DNA of 64,000 nucleotides from Mesorhizobium loti (GTDB taxonomy: Bacteria; Pseudomonadota; Alphaproteobacteria; Rhizobiales; Rhizobiaceae), in the NCBI GenBank assembly GCA_014189435.1, contig CP050293.1, forward strand, positions 2,609,001-2,673,000, in the 5' to 3' direction. The position numbers were made by a program, and so were the translations under genes. Below the pieces are notes generated by a model that did not search any database, had not been told where the DNA came from, and worked only from the letters and a program-made list of their open reading frames with translations. Below are positions 62,036 to 64,000 of this stretch, piece by piece (the first letter of the stretch is position 1; the number at the start of each line of letters is the position of its first letter).

Positions 62036-62496
62036 CGCGCGCCGCGATCATCCTGGCCAGCGTTGTCGCAACTATCGGCGTCGGCTATCCCGGCCTCACT
62101 TCGATGCCCACGAAGCTCATCTGGAATGCGTCAGCTAGCGCACCGATCGGCTTCTACACGATCGACTTCGACGGACCCTTCGAGGTCACCGATCTTGTCG
62201 CCGTCGACGCGCCCGAGCCACTCGCGGCGTTCCTCTCTGATCGCGGCTATCTGCCGAGGGGCGTGCCACTCTTGAAGCGCATCCTTGGCGTATCCGTTTA
62301 TCTGTTAGGCCGGGCAAAAGGCATTATGCATAGTGTAGCCGGGGTGTTCGGATTACTCGTCTTCGGCATCGCCGCCGCTGTAGGAGATCGAGCATTTCCT
62401 TCGACAATTTTCTTTAGTTTCGGAGTGGTGCTCCTCATCAGTATTTCGTGCTTGAGCGTCGGTGTCGTTCAGACGCAAGAAAAAGGTGAATCGTGA
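62032..62496 (+). pseudogene. TraF-like S26 signal peptidase truncated and fused to foreign sequence
   Basis: The frame has 154 residues. Residues 1-86 match conjugative S26 peptidases: catalytic Ser36 in ASAPIGFY, and Lys82 in LPRGVPLLKRILGV. After that the family would continue with its C-terminal catalytic core, but the sequence changes to SVYLLGRAKGIMHSVAGVFG and two hydrophobic helices, with lower GC. The change near 62290 is probably a recombination junction. The chimera keeps the Ser-Lys pair but not the remaining fold. Confidence 0.7.
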
Positions 62497-63214
62497 GGTG
62501 GAAGAGCTAACAGCAGGTGCAGATGCGAAACAGGCTGTCCTAGGGTCGCTGACGGCACTCTACCCCTGGATGAGCTCATATCATTCCCGGCCGATACGCG
62601 ACTATGCGTTTCGCCTGTTCGAGGCGCCAGCTTCCAGGTCCATGCCAGAAATCCGGTTTCGAGCCTTCACCAAACTACTCGACATCATCAGGAAGGCAGC
62701 GACACGAAACGGATTATCGACCGATACCGCCTCGGAAATCTGCAGGGATTTCGAAAGGCGCCGCGTGTTGCAGACAGGCCCTCATTTGCTTCTCCTTATG
62801 GAGCCGGAAGCCTATTACACGCATATCTTCAGCCTCCTTGGCCTCTCGGCGCATGGCTGTTCGACCTATGTTTCCTACGCCGTTTCGACGGTGAGCCTCG
62901 TTGAAAAGCCACGCAAGGGGCCAGGCTGGCTCACCGTCGACGGGAAGCCGGTCAACGTCTTTGGCCTGAGCCGAAGCCGGATGGCGGGATACAACCTTCT
63001 GGCCGGGCCGGGCTCCTATGGGTTTGAGCTTGTGCCGACGGAGCCAAACGTTGAGGGCGAGGCGCTCGCGCGGCTACGCAATCTTCTGCCCAAGACCCAA
63101 TTCGAGCGGCCGGCACATGCCATCAAGGCAGCCAATCTGATGCTTTGGCCAAAAATGTTCGCAGGCCGTTTCGCCTTTCTGCAGATCGACGACGAGGATA
63201 ATCGAGTGCGATGA
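62462..63214 (+). CDS. Hypothetical protein of the right-end island
   Basis: The 250-residue protein begins at a GTG at 62462, within the previous frame, or at a later GTG. It contains LTALYPWMSSYHSRPIRDYA, FRAFTKLLDIIRKAATRNGL, FERRRVLQTGPHLLLLMEPE and RSRMAGYNLLAGPGSYGFEL. It has no signal peptide, and I recognise no family. The location just before the probable nuclease gene suggests it may be a component of the same system. Confidence 0.55.
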   Translation: MSFRRKKKVNREVEELTAGADAKQAVLGSLTALYPWMSSYHSRPIRDYAFRLFEAPASRSMPEIRFRAFTKLLDIIRKAATRNGLSTDTASEICRDFERRRVLQTGPHLLLLMEPEAYYTHIFSLLGLSAHGCSTYVSYAVSTVSLVEKPRKGPGWLTVDGKPVNVFGLSRSRMAGYNLLAGPGSYGFELVPTEPNVEGEALARLRNLLPKTQFERPAHAIKAANLMLWPKMFAGRFAFLQIDDEDNRVR

Positions 63215-63254
63215 TGATCCATTCGAGCTATTCCTAAATGGCAGGAACGGCGGG

Positions 63255-63410
63255 ATGAGTGACCTTATCGACCGTTTGGGCGACATTTCCTTCGCCGAGG
63301 CATGTGGAAGCATGAAAGGCTTCGTGACGGACCCGTCGTGGCATCAACTTCACAGCCGGCTGCGGCAGGGGTTGGTCACGCCGGCCGACGAGGAATGGGC
63401 CTTTTCCTGA
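63255..63410 (+). CDS. Small hypothetical protein
   Basis: The 51-residue protein reads MSDLIDRLGDISFAEACGSM, then KGFVTDPSWHQLHSRLRQGL and VTPADEEWAFS. The ATG at 63255 follows a GGAACGGCGGG stretch. It lies between the 250-residue unknown protein and the nuclease-like gene. No family is known. Confidence 0.4.
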   Translation: MSDLIDRLGDISFAEACGSMKGFVTDPSWHQLHSRLRQGLVTPADEEWAFS

Positions 63411-63536
63411 AATGTTTTATGCGATCTAGCAGCTGGCATGTGTGCGCCGGAATGCGAATGGCCGCTTCGCGCCTCATCTCAGCCATTCTCACCTGTTTTC
63501 AACAAAGCCAGAACCTGCCGATCGTTCAGGAGCAAA

Positions 63537-64000
63537 GTGTTGTTTCCACTTGATCGGAAGGAAGACTCCCTGCAAATCATCTCAATGATGGAACAGGAGT
63601 CCAGCTCCGAAATCGCGCGTGGTTCGAGCCCGGCATCGCGGGGGCCTGCAGGTGCATATATCGAAGGTGAGCTCGGCGCGCTCTATCTGCTCGCGCTGCT
63701 GACGGGCAATCGGGCACCGGGCTTGCCCGACGCCCGGGCCGTCAGCGTTCGGTTCCAAGGCACGGAGCAAGGGTTCAAGCTCGATGACCTGATAGTCTCG
63801 GGCGCGGGATCGGCGGGCGACTTCATCCTCGAAATCCAGTCGAAGCGGGATATCACCTTCTCGCCTGGCGATACCGTCTATCAGGATGTCGCGTCGCAAA
63901 TCGCGCGGAGCGTGGTGGGTTCTGTCCCGGAAGACCGGCACTTTCTCGGTATCGCGACTCAGCGGACCAGCCGCAAGATTTCTGGCGCCTATCAGGATGT
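63537..64000 (+). CDS. Probable nuclease-domain protein, N-terminal part (runs off window)
   Basis: A GTG at 63537 has AGGAG just upstream; two ATGs at 63585 and 63588 are alternatives. The open frame continues to the window edge, about 154 codons. It contains YIEGELGALYLLALLTGNRA, then FKLDDLIVSG and DFILEIQSKRDITF, a D...ExQxKR pattern of PD-(D/E)xK nucleases found at the N-terminus of NACHT/STAND-type or Cap4-type defence proteins. The effector-sensor part would lie to the right of the window. Family assignment is tentative. Confidence 0.5.
   Translation, partial: MLFPLDRKEDSLQIISMMEQESSSEIARGSSPASRGPAGAYIEGELGALYLLALLTGNRAPGLPDARAVSVRFQGTEQGFKLDDLIVSGAGSAGDFILEIQSKRDITFSPGDTVYQDVASQIARSVVGSVPEDRHFLGIATQRTSRKISGAYQD

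Overview
This is GC-rich alphaproteobacterial DNA, most likely from the Rhizobiales and close to Mesorhizobium or a related Phyllobacteriaceae genus. That placement rests on protein resemblance: several DUF982 proteins, a Usg-like gene, a ROSE thermometer ahead of a small heat-shock gene, a HisKA_2 kinase and a BTLCP protein. The window looks like a stress-response accessory region, repeatedly hit by insertion sequences and containing many decaying genes, joined to some ordinary chromosomal genes.

Positions 1-2300 are insertion-sequence debris: an IS21-like transposase running off the left edge, an IS630 transposase remnant, a possible tRNA 3' end and a frameshifted IS481-type element. Positions 2286-12200 form a heat-shock cluster: a histidine kinase, groES-groEL, two Hsp20 genes (the first behind a ROSE-like RNA thermometer), an NDUFS4-like protein, and intact or broken DUF982 and other small rhizobial proteins. 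A DNA-ligase pseudogene lies at about 12.5-12.9 kb. Then come a DUF922 protease-like gene, a cold-shock gene, a DUF1624 gene and a probable small RNA.

Positions 15960-37990 are a large copper-handling region. It holds a TolC-type lipoprotein, a multicopper oxidase split by a complete IS66 element (18985-21514, 8-bp target duplication), a cupredoxin, a CusF-like chaperone, a TetR regulator divergent from a flavin reductase, a TrxB-like flavoprotein, an 865-residue DUF4396-DUF2231-multicopper oxidase fusion, copZ and copA transcribed divergently from paired CueR-type promoters, cueR, a CueO-like oxidase, cytochrome b561, a 16-cysteine copper-storage-type protein and a DUF305 protein. Positions 38175-45956 are mostly housekeeping and envelope genes (pdxJ, DUF1007, an M23 peptidase with an N-terminal frameshift, BTLCP, an L,D-transpeptidase, DUF882).

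Positions 46228-51703 form a compact minus-strand operon joining a Tat-type multicopper oxidase, DUF411, a TlpA-like thioredoxin, a small membrane protein, SCO, DsbA and a Tat-type protein with a PCCCQC motif. It looks like a periplasmic copper and thiol module. After it come a short CDF transporter, a phosphoesterase, a lipid kinase, a ChrB-N protein, an MFS transporter and two PAP2 proteins (one a DedA-PAP2-LssY fusion). From 59 kb onward there are an SRAP protein, unknown genes, remnants of conjugation genes (DUF2840 and a TraF-like S26 peptidase chimera), two unknown genes, and the start of a probable nuclease-domain gene at the right edge that may belong to a defence system.

Inferred working model: copper entering the periplasm is oxidised by several multicopper oxidases, bound by cupredoxin, CusF, DUF305, DUF411 and four-helix-bundle proteins, and expelled from the cytoplasm by CopA under CueR control. 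Thiol-redox proteins would keep metal sites and secreted cysteines in the right state.
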